Program-made: the position numbers and the translations under genes
NCBI GenBank assembly: GCA_030065875.1
Contig: JASJCR010000022.1
Coordinates: 89,176-153,175, forward strand
Source of the DNA: Ardenticatenaceae bacterium
GTDB lineage: Bacteria > Chloroflexota > Anaerolineae > Promineifilales > Promineifilaceae
Reading direction: 5' to 3'
DNA: 64,000 nt
The notes under the pieces: model-generated
The model's input: only the letters and a program-made list of their open reading frames with translations
What the model was told of the DNA's origin: nothing
The model's database searches: none
In this document: piece after piece, positions 54,697-64,000 of the stretch
How the letters are laid out: each line of letters starts with the position of its first letter
Position numbering within the stretch: position 1 is the stretch's first letter

Positions 54697-56990
54697 GATT
54701 CTCCCCTCTCTCCGCGGCTAAGCCCTCGGATCACGCCGCGGCGAATCAGAGCATACACCCCAACAGCAGCGACGCCCAAAACAGAAATTTCCACCAGCGT
54801 ATCAAATCCGCGAAAATCAACCAGGATCACGTTGACGACGTTTTGCCCTTTGGCCAGGGGATAGCTGCTTTGAGCGTAATAATCGATGACGTGCTGACTT
54901 TGCGGCACCGCGGTGACCAGCAAAACCAGCATGGCCATAAATCCACCGGCCAAAACGGCAATAATCACGTCGCGCAGACGGCCGGCCGGGGAAGTGATCG
55001 CCTTAAATGCCGGCAGCCGATAAAGCACCAGAACAAACAAGATAACGGTAAAGGTCTCGACAGAAAATTGGGTCATCGCCAGGTCAGGGGCGTTAAAATA
55101 AAGGAAGAGAATCGCGATACCGTAACCCACAACCCCCAGAGCGGCCACGGCCGCCAATCTTGAACGAGCAAAAGTGACCATCAGGGTCGCCAAAATGATC
55201 ACCGCGGAAACGATTAGCTCGTAGAGCAGGGGAGGAGGTGACAATCTCCAGGAAAGCGCTCCAAAGTTAAGAAACAGCGGCAGCCCCACAAAAAGGATAA
55301 ACGAGACAACCACATATAAAACATAGCGACGCAATTTGCCGTTTTGGACAAAAAGGGTAATCGAGGCCGCCCCCGCCAGCAGCCCGTCAAAACCGGCAAA
55401 GTAACCGCTTTCCGGCCCAAAACGAGAGACGGCTGCGTCAGCCGCTCGGGCGGCCTTGATTAATCGTCCCTGCACCGCAAAGAAAATAATCCCGCCGACA
55501 ATTGTAAAAATGCTCAGGATGGGGACGATTGTTAGTGCCGGCGGCAACGCGTACAGCTTGATTTCGGCCGGTTTGCCATAAACCGCCTCTGTAGCCCCCT
55601 GAATTAGCTGCCCGCTAAACAACTCCGACCCCACGAAGAAAAAGGATAGCGTGGCCAATATCCCCAAACTCAGCGGGCCGATCCACATGGTCCACGGCGC
55701 TTCATGGGTGTGATCTAGCTCCAGCTGAGTATCGGCCGGTTGAGAGCGGATAAACGGCATGTAGAGAATTGCCGCGGCCGCAGCGACGTTAAAGAAGTTC
55801 ATCACAAAGGCGACGGCCGTTAACCATACCCTATAATCGACATTTTCAACCGTTGCTTCGTAAATGACCTCTTTACCCACAAAACCAACCAAAGGAGGCA
55901 CCCCGGCCATCGATAAAGTCGCCAGGGTAACGGCGACCATTGTCAGGGGCATTTTCCCCCGCAGGCCGCCTAAAATCGTCACGTCCCGCGTGCCGGTTTC
56001 ATGATCGACGGAGCCGGCAATCATAAACAACGCCCCTTTGTAAAGGGAGTGCACAAACAAAAACAAAACGGCTGCCTCGGTGCCAATTTTTTGCCCAACA
56101 CCGAGTAAAAATACAAGAATGCCCAGAGCGCTGATGGTGGTGTAGGCCATGATGCGTTTGAGATCTTTTTGCTGCCACGCTAACCAGCCGCCCAACATCC
56201 CAGTGATTCCGCCGATGATAACCAGGGTAAAAAACCACGTGTCACTGCCGCCAAAAATCGGATATAGCCTGGCCAAAAGGTACACCCCGGCTTTGACCAT
56301 CGTCGCCGAATGAAGATAGGCGCTGACCGGGGTGGGAGCGGCCATGGCGTTTGGCAGCCAAAAATGGAAGGGGAATTGGGCTGATTTGGTAAACGCCCCT
56401 AAGAAAATCAGGGTAATCACGGCCGGGAACGCCGGATGGCCGTCCAGGAACTGACCTTGAGCCAGAAGCTCTGACAGCTCCCAACTTCCGCCGATATAAC
56501 CGAGCATTATCAGGCCGGCCATCAAGGCCAATCCACCTAAACCGGTGACAATTAACGCCTGCTGGGCGCTTTTCTGCGACTTTTCACTCTCGTGGGAAAA
56601 TCCGATCAGCAAAAACGAAGAAATGCTGGTCAGCTCCCAAAAGATAAACAGCAAAAAGATGTTGTCTGAGACCACCACGCCCAGCATGGCGATCATAAAA
56701 AATATTAAAATGAAAAAAAAGCGGCCGATTTTGGCATTCCCGGCCATGTAGCCGCTGGCATAGATGAGGATCAGTCCCCCAATACCCAGTACCAGGAGGG
56801 ACATCAGCAGGGATAGGCCATCGATATAAATTGAGAAATTGACGTTTAGGTCTGGAACCCAGGGAATTGAAAACTGCAGAAATTGCCCGCTGGCCACACC
56901 CTCAAGCTGCAAAAAAAAATAGGCGGCGAATGCCAGCGGAATTAGCCCCAAAATCCACAATCGATTGGATGATGTGTGATGGTTTGCCAC
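54693..56990 (-). CDS. mrpA: Mrp Na+/H+ antiporter subunit A
   Basis: The largest antiporter subunit (765 residues, about 20 helices), homologous to NuoL with a C-terminal MbhD/E-like part. Ion-channel marks are [19 protein letters not shown] and [17 protein letters not shown], with the conserved lysines and histidine. [20 protein letters not shown] belongs to the C-terminal part. It starts with GTG at 56990. First gene of the minus-strand Mrp operon, whose promoter should lie in 56991-57258. Confidence 0.95.
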   Translation of the reverse strand: MANHHTSSNRLWILGLIPLAFAAYFFLQLEGVASGQFLQFSIPWVPDLNVNFSIYIDGLSLLMSLLVLGIGGLILIYASGYMAGNAKIGRFFFILIFFMIAMLGVVVSDNIFLLFIFWELTSISSFLLIGFSHESEKSQKSAQQALIVTGLGGLALMAGLIMLGYIGGSWELSELLAQGQFLDGHPAFPAVITLIFLGAFTKSAQFPFHFWLPNAMAAPTPVSAYLHSATMVKAGVYLLARLYPIFGGSDTWFFTLVIIGGITGMLGGWLAWQQKDLKRIMAYTTISALGILVFLLGVGQKIGTEAAVLFLFVHSLYKGALFMIAGSVDHETGTRDVTILGGLRGKMPLTMVAVTLATLSMAGVPPLVGFVGKEVIYEATVENVDYRVWLTAVAFVMNFFNVAAAAAILYMPFIRSQPADTQLELDHTHEAPWTMWIGPLSLGILATLSFFFVGSELFSGQLIQGATEAVYGKPAEIKLYALPPALTIVPILSIFTIVGGIIFFAVQGRLIKAARAADAAVSRFGPESGYFAGFDGLLAGAASITLFVQNGKLRRYVLYVVVSFILFVGLPLFLNFGALSWRLSPPPLLYELIVSAVIILATLMVTFARSRLAAVAALGVVGYGIAILFLYFNAPDLAMTQFSVETFTVILFVLVLYRLPAFKAITSPAGRLRDVIIAVLAGGFMAMLVLLVTAVPQSQHVIDYYAQSSYPLAKGQNVVNVILVDFRGFDTLVEISVLGVAAVGVYALIRRGVIRGLSRGERGES

Positions 56991-57019
56991 AGAGACCTAC
57001 ACCTTTTCTTGAACTACAG

Positions 57020-57085
57020 TTGCTATCAACTAATTGCGAATTGCCAATGGCTAATAGCGAATTAGCCAATTGCGACTAGCAATTA
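57020..57085. repeat. AT-rich palindromic repeat (CTAATTGCGAATTGCC type)
   Basis: CAACTAATTGCGAATTGCC, GGCTAATAGCGAATTAGCC and AATTGCGACTAGCAATTAAT give overlapping hairpins. It lies upstream of mrpA in the 268-base gap (56991-57258), which holds no gene. The rest of the gap is AT-rich with a possible mrpA promoter that I cannot define. Confidence 0.65.
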
Positions 57086-57258
57086 ATTGTGTATGGAAAT
57101 CGTGACGCGCGTTAAATGGAAAGTGTTTTTGAGAATCGTTTTTGATTTGAACAAACAGTATAGTTTGAGGTCGCTTCTCTTAAGAGGGCTGGAGAAAATT
57201 CTAACGATTTTGCCGCTTTTTTCAACCAGATTATATAGCCGTCATATACTATCGCGAC

Positions 57259-57855
57259 TTAAATAATCGATAAGGCACGAACCACTTCATTTCGCTGACG
57301 GCCGTCAATCCGGCCGTGACGTTCAAGCAGGGCAAGCAAATGGGACAGCGTCATGATGCTGTGAACCTTGACCCCCTGGATGGCCAGGGTCTCGACCCCA
57401 CCCTGCTGGCGATCAATCAGCACGACCGCTTCTTCAACGCGTAAACCGGCCGTTTTTAGCGAGGAGCACGCCTCTATGATGCTTTTTCCAGAGGTAATTA
57501 AATCCTCAATGAGGATCACCCGCTGACCGACTTTCCACACTCCTTCAACGTGTTTTCCCGTGCCGTACGTTTTAATTTCTTTGCGGGGGTAAATCAGCGG
57601 CTTATTCATCTCCAGGCTGGCGGCCACCCCCAAAGGCAAACCCGCATACGGATAGGCGCTCAAAATATCAAATTCCAGCGAGGAAAGAATGTGAGCGTAT
57701 GCTTCCGCAACCTGCTTTAACACCGTTGGATAAGAAACCAGCACGCGCAAATCGATATAAATTGGAGAGCTTTTGCCGCTGTGGAGCTTGAAACGGCCGA
57801 AGCGCACCGCGCCGATATCAAATAAACTGACCGCTAAATTGTCTAAAGCTTCCAT
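57259..57855 (-). CDS. pyrE: Orotate phosphoribosyltransferase
   Basis: A 198-residue type I phosphoribosyltransferase joining orotate and PRPP to make OMP in pyrimidine synthesis. The PRPP loop VILIEDLITSGKSIIEA and the N-terminal FKLHSGKSSPIYIDLR are in place. I chose the ATG at 57855, preceded by GGGGAG and 11 bases downstream of the ABC binding-protein stop; an in-frame ATG nine codons earlier lies inside that gene. No other pyr gene is near. Confidence 0.95.
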   Translation of the reverse strand: MEALDNLAVSLFDIGAVRFGRFKLHSGKSSPIYIDLRVLVSYPTVLKQVAEAYAHILSSLEFDILSAYPYAGLPLGVAASLEMNKPLIYPRKEIKTYGTGKHVEGVWKVGQRVILIEDLITSGKSIIEACSSLKTAGLRVEEAVVLIDRQQGGVETLAIQGVKVHSIMTLSHLLALLERHGRIDGRQRNEVVRALSII

Positions 57856-57866
57856 TTTTCTCCCCT

Positions 57867-59621
57867 TTACTCTTCTAAACACGACTCGGCCGCTCGATTT
57901 TGCGGCAGGGTCCAGTTGGCAAATGTGGCAAATCGGTCGCGTTCGCTGTAAACAGGACCCGCATCAGCTCCTTCGATTGTATCGCTGATGGCAAAATTGG
58001 TCATATGTTGATAAATGGTGACGGCAGGCAGGTCAGCGGCGTAAAATTGCCAAAACGCCTGATAAAATTGGCGGCGCTCCTCTTCCGACCATACCTGGCG
58101 CGCGGCTTCCAACGCCTCACTGGCTCGCCGATTGTTCCAACCGGCGATATTTTGCCCCCGCACAATCGCCTCCTGACTCCAAAAATCGTACAGGTCGGGG
58201 CCGGACGTTAGGGCGATGTTGATTAGGGCCGCTTCGTAATCACGGGTGGCCAGACGACTTTGATATTCGTCATAGGGAACCACTTCTATCTCAAAACGGC
58301 CGTTTAGCCCTTGCCATTGGGAAGCCAATTCTGCGCCCAAATCGATCAGCTGCGTCTCCTCCGGAACCAGCAAAGTTAATTCCAGCAGGGTTTCTCCAGA
58401 GGCCCGCACCTCGTTTTCAGCAGAAGGCGGGAGCCATCCACCAGCGGTTAAGATCTCTTCGGCCGCCAGGAGCTGTTGCTCTGCGTCAACAACGTTTGGT
58501 TGAGGAATATTGACCCAGGAATTGGCTAAGAATGGCCCCACCAGAGGCACGCCCTGGCCGTTTAACGCGCCCTCCAGCAGACCAGAGCGATTAATGGCCG
58601 CAGCCAACCCTTGCCGAACGGCACCATCACGGGTGACGGCCGTGCCCTGCTCAGAAACATTAAATAGGAGTTGGGTCACCGTCGTTTGGTATCCGGTATA
58701 CAGACCGGTTTGCTCGATCTGCAAATAAGCCGGAACTTCCACAGGCGAGATGGGGGCGGTGAAGTGAATGTCACCGGTGGCAAAGGCGTTCTGGAGGGCC
58801 GAGTCATCGGCGTAAAAGCGCACCTGGATGCCGTCTAATATCGGGAGAGTTGGCCATTGACCGGCCGCAGGCGTTAGCAGGAGAAACCCTTCAGCCAACC
58901 AATCGTTGGCCACCTGGAACGGACCGCTGCCCACCGGCCTTTCGTTAAAAGAATGGCCTTCGAGATTTGAACCGTTGACACCTTCCAGCAAATGAGCAGG
59001 TAAAATACCGCGCACAGCCGCTTGCAAAAATGGAGAATAAGGTGCCGCCAGAGTGATTTGAATGCGTCGATCATCGAGGGGTTCAACCGTCAGATTCCGC
59101 CAGATCGCGCCATCCGGCAGCTGCTCATTGAGGGTCGGGTCCTGCAGGAGTTGATAGGTAAAGGCCACATCGGCCGTGGTTAGCGGTTCTCCATCATGCC
59201 AGGTCAATCCCTCTTTTAAGGTAAAAAGCACCGTTTGGCCATCTTCACCAACTTCCCATTCGGCCGCCAAAGCCGGAATCACCCGTCCCTGATGATCGAT
59301 GGTGGTCAAACCATCAAAAAGCAGAGCGGTTAACGCTTCATCAACTGGATTGCCGTCCGCCAGAAGGGGGTTGATCATTTGTGGGCGGCCGACCATTCCC
59401 TGAATGGCCACACCACCCGGTATAAAATCGCGGCAGCGGCCGTCTGCGGCTAATGCGGCCTCGTTTGCTTGATCGGCGGCCAACAAAGGGGTATCAAAGG
59501 TTTGACCTGATGCAGATATTCCTTCCGCCTGTCGCCCTAATGCATAAACGATCCCCAACAGGATTAACCCCAAGATGAGCAGCACCAGCTGCCAACGGAA
59601 TTTTGTAATCACTGTAGACAA
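57867..59621 (-). CDS. ABC transporter substrate-binding protein, family 5 (peptide/nickel type)
   Basis: A 584-residue exported binding protein of the DppA/OppA family. An N-terminal helix (about 11-28, LVLLILGLILLGIVYALG) acts as a signal anchor; there is no lipobox Cys. The fold markers are TWHDGEPLTTADVAFTYQLL and FNERPVGSGPFQVANDW. The probable start is a TTG at 59621, uncertain and without a clear ribosome-binding site. No permease or ATPase gene is in the window, so it is an orphan component. Peptide binding is inferred. Confidence 0.88.
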   Translation of the reverse strand: MSTVITKFRWQLVLLILGLILLGIVYALGRQAEGISASGQTFDTPLLAADQANEAALAADGRCRDFIPGGVAIQGMVGRPQMINPLLADGNPVDEALTALLFDGLTTIDHQGRVIPALAAEWEVGEDGQTVLFTLKEGLTWHDGEPLTTADVAFTYQLLQDPTLNEQLPDGAIWRNLTVEPLDDRRIQITLAAPYSPFLQAAVRGILPAHLLEGVNGSNLEGHSFNERPVGSGPFQVANDWLAEGFLLLTPAAGQWPTLPILDGIQVRFYADDSALQNAFATGDIHFTAPISPVEVPAYLQIEQTGLYTGYQTTVTQLLFNVSEQGTAVTRDGAVRQGLAAAINRSGLLEGALNGQGVPLVGPFLANSWVNIPQPNVVDAEQQLLAAEEILTAGGWLPPSAENEVRASGETLLELTLLVPEETQLIDLGAELASQWQGLNGRFEIEVVPYDEYQSRLATRDYEAALINIALTSGPDLYDFWSQEAIVRGQNIAGWNNRRASEALEAARQVWSEEERRQFYQAFWQFYAADLPAVTIYQHMTNFAISDTIEGADAGPVYSERDRFATFANWTLPQNRAAESCLEE

Positions 59622-59627
59622 AACAAG

Positions 59628-59663
59628 AGGCAGACATCAGCCCGAATCGGGTAATGTCTGCCT
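59628..59663 (-). terminator. Stem-loop after secG, possible terminator
   Basis: AGGCAGACAT (59628-59637) pairs with ATGTCTGCCT (59654-59663), with a nested CCCGA/TCGGG inside. On the minus strand it lies 21 bases after the secG stop and is followed by the T-rich CTTGTTTTGTC, so it probably ends or attenuates secG transcripts ahead of the binding-protein gene. Confidence 0.6.
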
Positions 59664-59684
59664 GCTGAGTGATGGTTTAAAAGG

Positions 59685-59939
59685 TTAAGATGCCTGACCC
59701 AGCGAAATAAAGGTCAGCAGCGTAACGATAAAAAAGACAATGCTCAAATAAATCGTCCACTGATGCATCACCGCTTCGATTCCCCGCTTGGTGCGGAATG
59801 AGCCACCGCTGTCTCCACCCATGAAGCTGCTCAAATCGCTACCTCGGCTCTGGAGAACCACCAACACGGTCAAAACGATCGATAAAATCAATTCGATTGC
59901 GCTCAGCCAGGGCGCAAATGCTTGTAAGTCAAGAGCCAT
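59685..59939 (-). CDS. secG: Preprotein translocase subunit SecG
   Basis: An 84-residue subunit of the SecYEG channel. Two helices (about 12-30 and 60-80) around a polar loop with the family stretch LVVLQSRGSDLSSFMGG. Length is normal. GGAAAC lies just before the ATG. The neighbouring gap 59940-60227 (288 bases) separates it from divergent genes; it is AT-rich and probably holds promoters for both directions, but I see no clear boxes. Confidence 0.94.
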   Translation of the reverse strand: MALDLQAFAPWLSAIELILSIVLTVLVVLQSRGSDLSSFMGGDSGGSFRTKRGIEAVMHQWTIYLSIVFFIVTLLTFISLGQAS

Positions 59940-60227
59940 ACTGTTTCCTTGTTTTTTTGGTCAAAAATCAACGAAACATTATAGCAATTGCCTGGCTACT
60001 TGGCGAATCACATTGATTGATGTTAACAATTTCGTTATAAATAGGGGTTACATCTTAATTGTTACATTGGTTTTGCTCTATCTGATTAACAGCCAAATCT
60101 CAGAATTCATCGCGAGAAACCTTAAGAATACCCTGCAGAGGAAATTCTTTGCGCTCTCTTTTTCTCTGCGGTAAGCTGAATTTATAGGCATCTTTTATTG
60201 ATGGCCTATCTAAAAGGAAAAAATTTT

Positions 60228-61127
60228 ATGACCACAGTCATTTCAACTGTGATTGGGGTGCGTTTTCAAAAATTAGGGAAAATGTACCACTTCAGCGTTG
60301 GCCATCATGAAAATGTCGCCCCGGGCGACCACGTCATCGTCAAAACCAGGCGGGGAGTCCAGTTGGGTCAGGTGATCACCTTTATCAAACCGGAAGATGT
60401 GTTTCGACCCAAATCGATGCGCACGATTGAACGCAAGGCCACCCCCAGGGACCTTGTCCTGCAGCAGGTCTGGAATGACAAAGAGTTAAACGCTCTGATC
60501 ACCGTGCGCGAACAGGCCCACAAGCTGCGCCTGCGCGACATCAAATTTGTCAAAGCGGAATACAACTTTGATGGTTCATCACTGACCATCTTGTACGCCA
60601 CCGAAAACAAAGGGATCAATTTGGGAGCGCTGGTCAGCAACGTCGGCCGTATTTTGCGCACCGATGTCGATGCGCAGCTCATAGGTCCGCGAGACGTGGC
60701 CAAAATTATTGGCGGGTATGGCGCCTGTGGTGGGCCGCGCTGCTGCTCAACGTTTATTACCGAATTTAGTCCTGTATCAATCAAAATGGCCAAGGCTCAG
60801 GGAATCTCCCTCAGCCCCAGCGAAATTACCGGTGTCTGCGGCCGTTTGCGCTGCTGCCTGGTGTATGAATACGAGCAGTATGTTGAGGCCAAAAAACAGC
60901 TTCCCAAAAAAGGGAAGCGCATTGGCACCCCTCACGGCGAAGGGGTGGTGGTCGACGTGCGCGTTTTGCGTGAATCGGTCGTTGTGCGTCTCGACGAGGA
61001 CAACAAGCGTGTCGAAGTGTTTAAAGCGGAGTTCGAGCCCCTCGAAGAATTAAAGGCCCTGGAAGAAAAAGCGAAGGGCGGCTGCTCAAAACACGAGGGT
61101 GGCGGGTGCGACTGCGGAGCAAAATAA
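60228..61127 (+). CDS. PSP1-domain protein, RicT/YaaT-like
   Basis: A 299-residue relative of Bacillus YaaT (RicT), part of the Y-complex that affects RNase Y-dependent RNA processing. The PSP1 core (about 1-215) has GGYGACGGPRCCSTF and GVCGRLRCCLVYEYEQY, the Cys pairs that bind an Fe-S cluster in RicT. An added C-terminal tail has GGCSKHEGGGCDCGAK, three more Cys and a His. I chose the ATG at 60228 after AAAAGGAAA; an in-frame ATG ten codons earlier lacks this site. No RicA or RicF gene is seen. Confidence 0.88.
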   Translation: MTTVISTVIGVRFQKLGKMYHFSVGHHENVAPGDHVIVKTRRGVQLGQVITFIKPEDVFRPKSMRTIERKATPRDLVLQQVWNDKELNALITVREQAHKLRLRDIKFVKAEYNFDGSSLTILYATENKGINLGALVSNVGRILRTDVDAQLIGPRDVAKIIGGYGACGGPRCCSTFITEFSPVSIKMAKAQGISLSPSEITGVCGRLRCCLVYEYEQYVEAKKQLPKKGKRIGTPHGEGVVVDVRVLRESVVVRLDEDNKRVEVFKAEFEPLEELKALEEKAKGGCSKHEGGGCDCGAK

Positions 61128-61142
61128 GTAACTCAAAGTTTT

Positions 61143-61733
61143 ATGACCCTAACAAAAGATTTCGCCTGGAATTTGGTCCAGGAACATGTACAAGATCCAG
61201 GCCTGCGGCGCCACATGAAGTCGGTAGGGGTAGCGATGGCCGCCTATGCCGACAAACTGGGAACCAACCGCGACTACTGGGAAGCGGTTGGAATTGTCCA
61301 CGATTTTGACTGGGAAATTCACCCTAAGTTAGGGGAACACCCCAACAAGGGGGCTGACATTCTGCGCAATCGCGGAGTAGATGAGGAAACGGTGCGCATC
61401 GTGCTGTCTCATTACACCGAAGGGACGGGGGTTGAGCGCAGCAAACCGGTCGATTTTGCCCTTCTGGCCTGCGATGAAGTCACCGGGCTTCTCGTTGCCG
61501 CTTCCCTGGTCCGGCCGAGCAAAGATATCCGGGAAATGAAGCTCAAATCGGTTCGCAAAAAATGGAAGGATCGTCGCTTTGCAGCTGGGGTCGATCGCTC
61601 GCACGTGGAAGAGGTAACGGCCGACTTTAGCCGCGTTTGTTTTGATGGCCGGCTTGACCTGTGGGAACACATCGATAATGTGATGGTGGCCATGCAGCAG
61701 CGAGCGGAGGAACTCGGCCTGGCCGGGGTTTAG
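61143..61733 (+). CDS. HD-domain hydrolase
   Basis: A 196-residue HDIG-like phosphohydrolase. The metal pair is in VGIVHDFDWE, an upstream His in RRHMKSV, and GEHPNKGADILRNRG with VLSHYTEG follow. The form is that of small proteins often annotated as HAD/HD hydrolases acting on nucleotides, but no specific substrate is known to me. It begins 15 bases after the PSP1 gene on the same strand and is probably co-transcribed with it. Confidence 0.85.
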   Translation: MTLTKDFAWNLVQEHVQDPGLRRHMKSVGVAMAAYADKLGTNRDYWEAVGIVHDFDWEIHPKLGEHPNKGADILRNRGVDEETVRIVLSHYTEGTGVERSKPVDFALLACDEVTGLLVAASLVRPSKDIREMKLKSVRKKWKDRRFAAGVDRSHVEEVTADFSRVCFDGRLDLWEHIDNVMVAMQQRAEELGLAGV

Positions 61734-61796
61734 TGGCTTTTAGCAAAATTTATTACCATCCACTTCAAATAACCTAATTTAGAAAGTTCACCTGAC

Positions 61797-62984
61797 ATGT
61801 ATCAATTTATTCTAAACGGTTTGATGAGTTTAGGGCTGGATGAGCTTCTCGGCGTTTATCTGGCCCGGGCAATTATGCTCATACTCCTGATGCTCGTATC
61901 GGTCATCGCTTTTTATTTGACCTATCGAGTTTTGCTCCGTCTCCTGGTTCCCTTGGCTGAAAAATCGGCCACAAATTGGGATGATGTTTTAATCAAGCAT
62001 CGGGTGATTCGGCGTTTGGCCTGGCTGGTTCCGGCCGGGGTTTTCTCTCTGCTTTTCCCGATTTTTTTTGCTGACGGGATTTTCGCCTCCTGGTTAACCA
62101 TCATCAACCAGCTCGTCGGCATTTACGTGGTGGTTATGCTTTCCATGGCCGGATTTGGCTTTATCAACGCCACCATGGAAATTGTCGGCACCTATAATTT
62201 CGCTCGTGAAATTCCCCTCAACGGATTTTCCCAGCTGCTAAAAATTGTGCTCGTTTTAATTGCCGGTGTGCTGCTCATTGCCACCGCCATCGGCGAAAAT
62301 CCGCTGGTTTTGCTAAGCGGGTTGGGGGCGTTCGCGGCCGTTCTTTCGTTTATTTATCAGGATGCCCTTCGAGGGCTGGTGGCCGGCATTCAATTAACCA
62401 GCATGGGGCTGTTGGCGGTAGGAGACTTTGTTGAAGTCCCCGCTCACGGCGCGAGCGGCACCGTTGTGGAAATTGGTTTAACGACCATTAAAATCAGAAA
62501 CGCCGACTTTACCGTGACTACCGTTCCCACCGCCGCGCTCATCTCCGGATCGTTCAAAAATTGGCGCGGGATGCAGCAAAGCGACGGCCGGCGCCTCAAG
62601 CGCGCCATCACCATCGATCTGCACTCCGTTCAATTTATAGATTCACCTCTAAAAGAACGGTTAAGCGATTTCCCGGCCGTTCACGCTTACCTCGAAGATG
62701 AACAAACCCCGGAAGACCCCACCAACATCGGTGCATTCCGCGTCTATGTCGCCGATCGATTGGCAAACCACCCTCAAATCAATACCGATCTTACCCTAAT
62801 GGTACGCCAGCTTGATCCGACACCTCACGGTATTCCCCTAGAGCTTTACGCCTTTAGTCGGGAAAAAGAGTGGGTGCATTACGAAGGGATCCTGGCCGAT
62901 ATTTTTGACCACATCATCGCCATTGCTCCACAGTTTGATTTGCGCATCTATCAAGCCCCACAAGTCGTGAACAGTATAGGGTAA
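61797..62984 (+). CDS. Mechanosensitive ion channel of the MscS family
   Basis: A 395-residue channel protein with about five hydrophobic helices and a standard MscS core. Pore-helix region and beta domain: LSGLGAFAAVLSFIYQDALR, GLVAGIQLTSMGLLAVGDFV and VVEIGLTTIKIRNADFTVTT. The cytoplasmic C-terminal part includes the LFAFSREKE-like end form (here LYAFSREKEWVHYEGILADI). It releases solutes on osmotic down-shift. Start at the ATG 61797 after a weak site. Longer than E. coli MscS (286) by about 110 residues. Confidence 0.93.
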   Translation: MYQFILNGLMSLGLDELLGVYLARAIMLILLMLVSVIAFYLTYRVLLRLLVPLAEKSATNWDDVLIKHRVIRRLAWLVPAGVFSLLFPIFFADGIFASWLTIINQLVGIYVVVMLSMAGFGFINATMEIVGTYNFAREIPLNGFSQLLKIVLVLIAGVLLIATAIGENPLVLLSGLGAFAAVLSFIYQDALRGLVAGIQLTSMGLLAVGDFVEVPAHGASGTVVEIGLTTIKIRNADFTVTTVPTAALISGSFKNWRGMQQSDGRRLKRAITIDLHSVQFIDSPLKERLSDFPAVHAYLEDEQTPEDPTNIGAFRVYVADRLANHPQINTDLTLMVRQLDPTPHGIPLELYAFSREKEWVHYEGILADIFDHIIAIAPQFDLRIYQAPQVVNSIG

Positions 62985-63092
62985 GATCGATACGTGTTTT
63001 TTGTGATTCAATCTTTGATGAGCGACAGATTTTCGCAAAAGCTTTCCTGGGCGCGGCAGAAGGATATCAGGGGAAAATCTGTGATAATCGGT

Positions 63093-63262
63093 GTTAGGTA
63101 AATTACAAAATATTTTCTGAAATAATGTATCCGCAGAGCGCGTAGCGCAGAACCGTAGGTTCGCAGATTTTCGCAGATAACAGTGAAATTCTGCGGCCAT
63201 CTGCGTAATCTGTGGACAATATTTTTTTGAGTAGTTCTTGCATGGCACTTAATCCGTGGCTA
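63093..63262. repeat. Dispersed palindromic element, copy D (inverted)
   Basis: In reverse orientation to copies A-C. Left end GTTAGGTAAATTACAAAATA, interior GCGCAGAACCGTAGGTTCGC, then ATCTGTGGACAATA and TTAATCCGTGGCT at the right. Compared with copy C, the terminal and interior blocks match closely. It fills most of the gap before the Nudix gene. Confidence 0.85.
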
Positions 63263-63301
63263 AAGATACTGAAAAAATGAATCATCAACCTTGAGGTCGA
63301 T

Positions 63302-63859
63302 ATGATCCAGCCCTGGCCGCTAAAAAACGAAGAAGAATTGGGCAACTACCGCGTGTTTACGCTCCATGCTCACACCAATGTTTCACCCAAGACCGGTCGA
63401 GCCCACCGTTTCTTTGTGATTGATACCAGCGACTGGATTAATATCGTGCCGGTTACGGCGGATGGTCAGATCGTCATGATCCGCCAGTTTCGCCACGGAA
63501 ACCGGGAAATTACCCTCGAAGTGCCCGGAGGGATGGTTGATGACGGCGAAAAACCGCTCGCCGCGGCCGTGCGGGAATTAAGGGAAGAAACCGGGTATGC
63601 CGCCGATGAGGTGGTTCATATCGGATCGGTCTCCCCTAATCCAGCCCTCTTTACCAATCGCTGCCACACGTTTTTGGCCCTCAGCACCCAACAGATCGGA
63701 ACACCCCAATTTGACGGCACCGAGGACATTGAAATTACGCTCCATACCCTGCCTGAAATTGACGACATGATCGATCGGGCGCAAATTACCCATGCCCTGA
63801 CCTTAAACGCCGTTTTTTTCTATAAACGCTATTTACAAAAACAAGAAATACGAGATTAG
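63302..63859 (+). CDS. Nudix hydrolase, ADP-ribose pyrophosphatase-like
   Basis: A 185-residue Nudix protein. The Nudix box is complete: GGMVDDGEKPLAAAVRELRE followed by ETGYA, with the metal-binding Glu residues in place. VTADGQIVMIRQFRHGNREI upstream is the form of NudF/ADP-ribose pyrophosphatases. GAGGTCGAT precedes the ATG. The last gene of the window; the 141 bases after it are AT-rich repeat with a possible ATG at 63977 that opens a reading frame cut by the window end. Confidence 0.92.
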   Translation: MIQPWPLKNEEELGNYRVFTLHAHTNVSPKTGRAHRFFVIDTSDWINIVPVTADGQIVMIRQFRHGNREITLEVPGGMVDDGEKPLAAAVRELREETGYAADEVVHIGSVSPNPALFTNRCHTFLALSTQQIGTPQFDGTEDIEITLHTLPEIDDMIDRAQITHALTLNAVFFYKRYLQKQEIRD

Positions 63860-63970
63860 AAAGACGAAATACGAATTACGAAATATGATTAGCCCGATTG
63901 ACGATTTTCTAGCTATTAGCTATTGGAAGCTACCCATTGACAATTAACTATTAACCATTAATTATTGACC
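63860..63970. repeat. AT-rich intergenic repeat at window end
   Basis: AAATACGAATTACGAAATAT resembles the reverse complement of the array at 42404-42462. It is followed by CTAGCTATTAGCTATTGGAA and ATTAACTATTAACCATTAAT units similar to those at 57020-57085. No gene is seen before position 63977. Confidence 0.55.
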
Positions 63971-64000
63971 ATTTATATGTTTTCCATTCACACCATCGAC

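Noticed and set aside
63977..64000. Start of a further gene at ATG 63977
   Set aside because: Only eight codons are visible and no ribosome-binding site precedes it, so it cannot be supported.

Overview
The window looks like chromosome from a member of the Chloroflexota, probably an Anaerolineae-like lineage. This is an inference. It rests on the resemblance of a two-gene diterpene cassette to those known from Herpetosiphon and Mycobacterium tuberculosis, on secreted proteins ending in a short YLP/FLP-type tail that I recall from Anaerolineae proteins, and on many AT-rich palindromic intergenic repeats. I see no rRNA, tRNA, CRISPR array, transposase or phage gene. Most genes are intact and closely packed.

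Positions 1-29,300 form a large, mostly plus-strand surface-polysaccharide locus. It starts with glycosyltransferases around a phosphopentomutase gene (deoB), an ArnT-like membrane transferase and a pyruvyltransferase-like enzyme. A seven-gene sugar cassette follows (8.6-16.0 kb): SDR epimerase, C-methyltransferase, 3,5-epimerase-like cupin, DUF4910 aminopeptidase-like protein, aminomutase-like PLP enzyme, RfbF-like cytidylyltransferase and PIG-L deacetylase. Next come a membrane-anchored glycoside-hydrolase-like protein, a PQQ-type dehydrogenase/cytochrome c lipoprotein and two GT4 enzymes. The locus ends with an initiating phosphoglycosyltransferase, a set resembling the GDP-D-glycero-D-manno-heptose pathway (HddA-, GmhA-, GmhB- and nucleotidyltransferase-like) and a Wzc/CpsCD-type tyrosine autokinase, and is closed by a strong terminator at 29.3 kb.

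Positions 29.3-33.2 kb are minus strand: an acyl-CoA dehydrogenase, a secreted beta-helix protein and a small alarmone-hydrolase-like HD protein. The most interesting segment is 33.5-37.4 kb: an MFS transporter followed by homologues of the M. tuberculosis tuberculosinol pair, in the order Rv3378c-like then Rv3377c-like. It is visibly AT-richer than the polysaccharide locus. An orphan histidine kinase and an SLC13-type transporter with RCK_C domains follow.

From 41 to 51 kb are a PQQ-type sugar dehydrogenase, a second minus-strand initiating sugar transferase with a GT2, a carboxy-terminal processing protease, a 1218-residue protein with the domain plan of mammalian soluble adenylyl cyclase, and a ketopantoate reductase. 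From 51 to 57 kb is a complete minus-strand Mrp Na+/H+ antiporter operon (A to G), with a dispersed repeat element between F and G. The remainder is housekeeping: pyrE, an ABC peptide-type binding protein, secG, a PSP1/RicT-like protein, an HD hydrolase, an MscS channel and a Nudix hydrolase.
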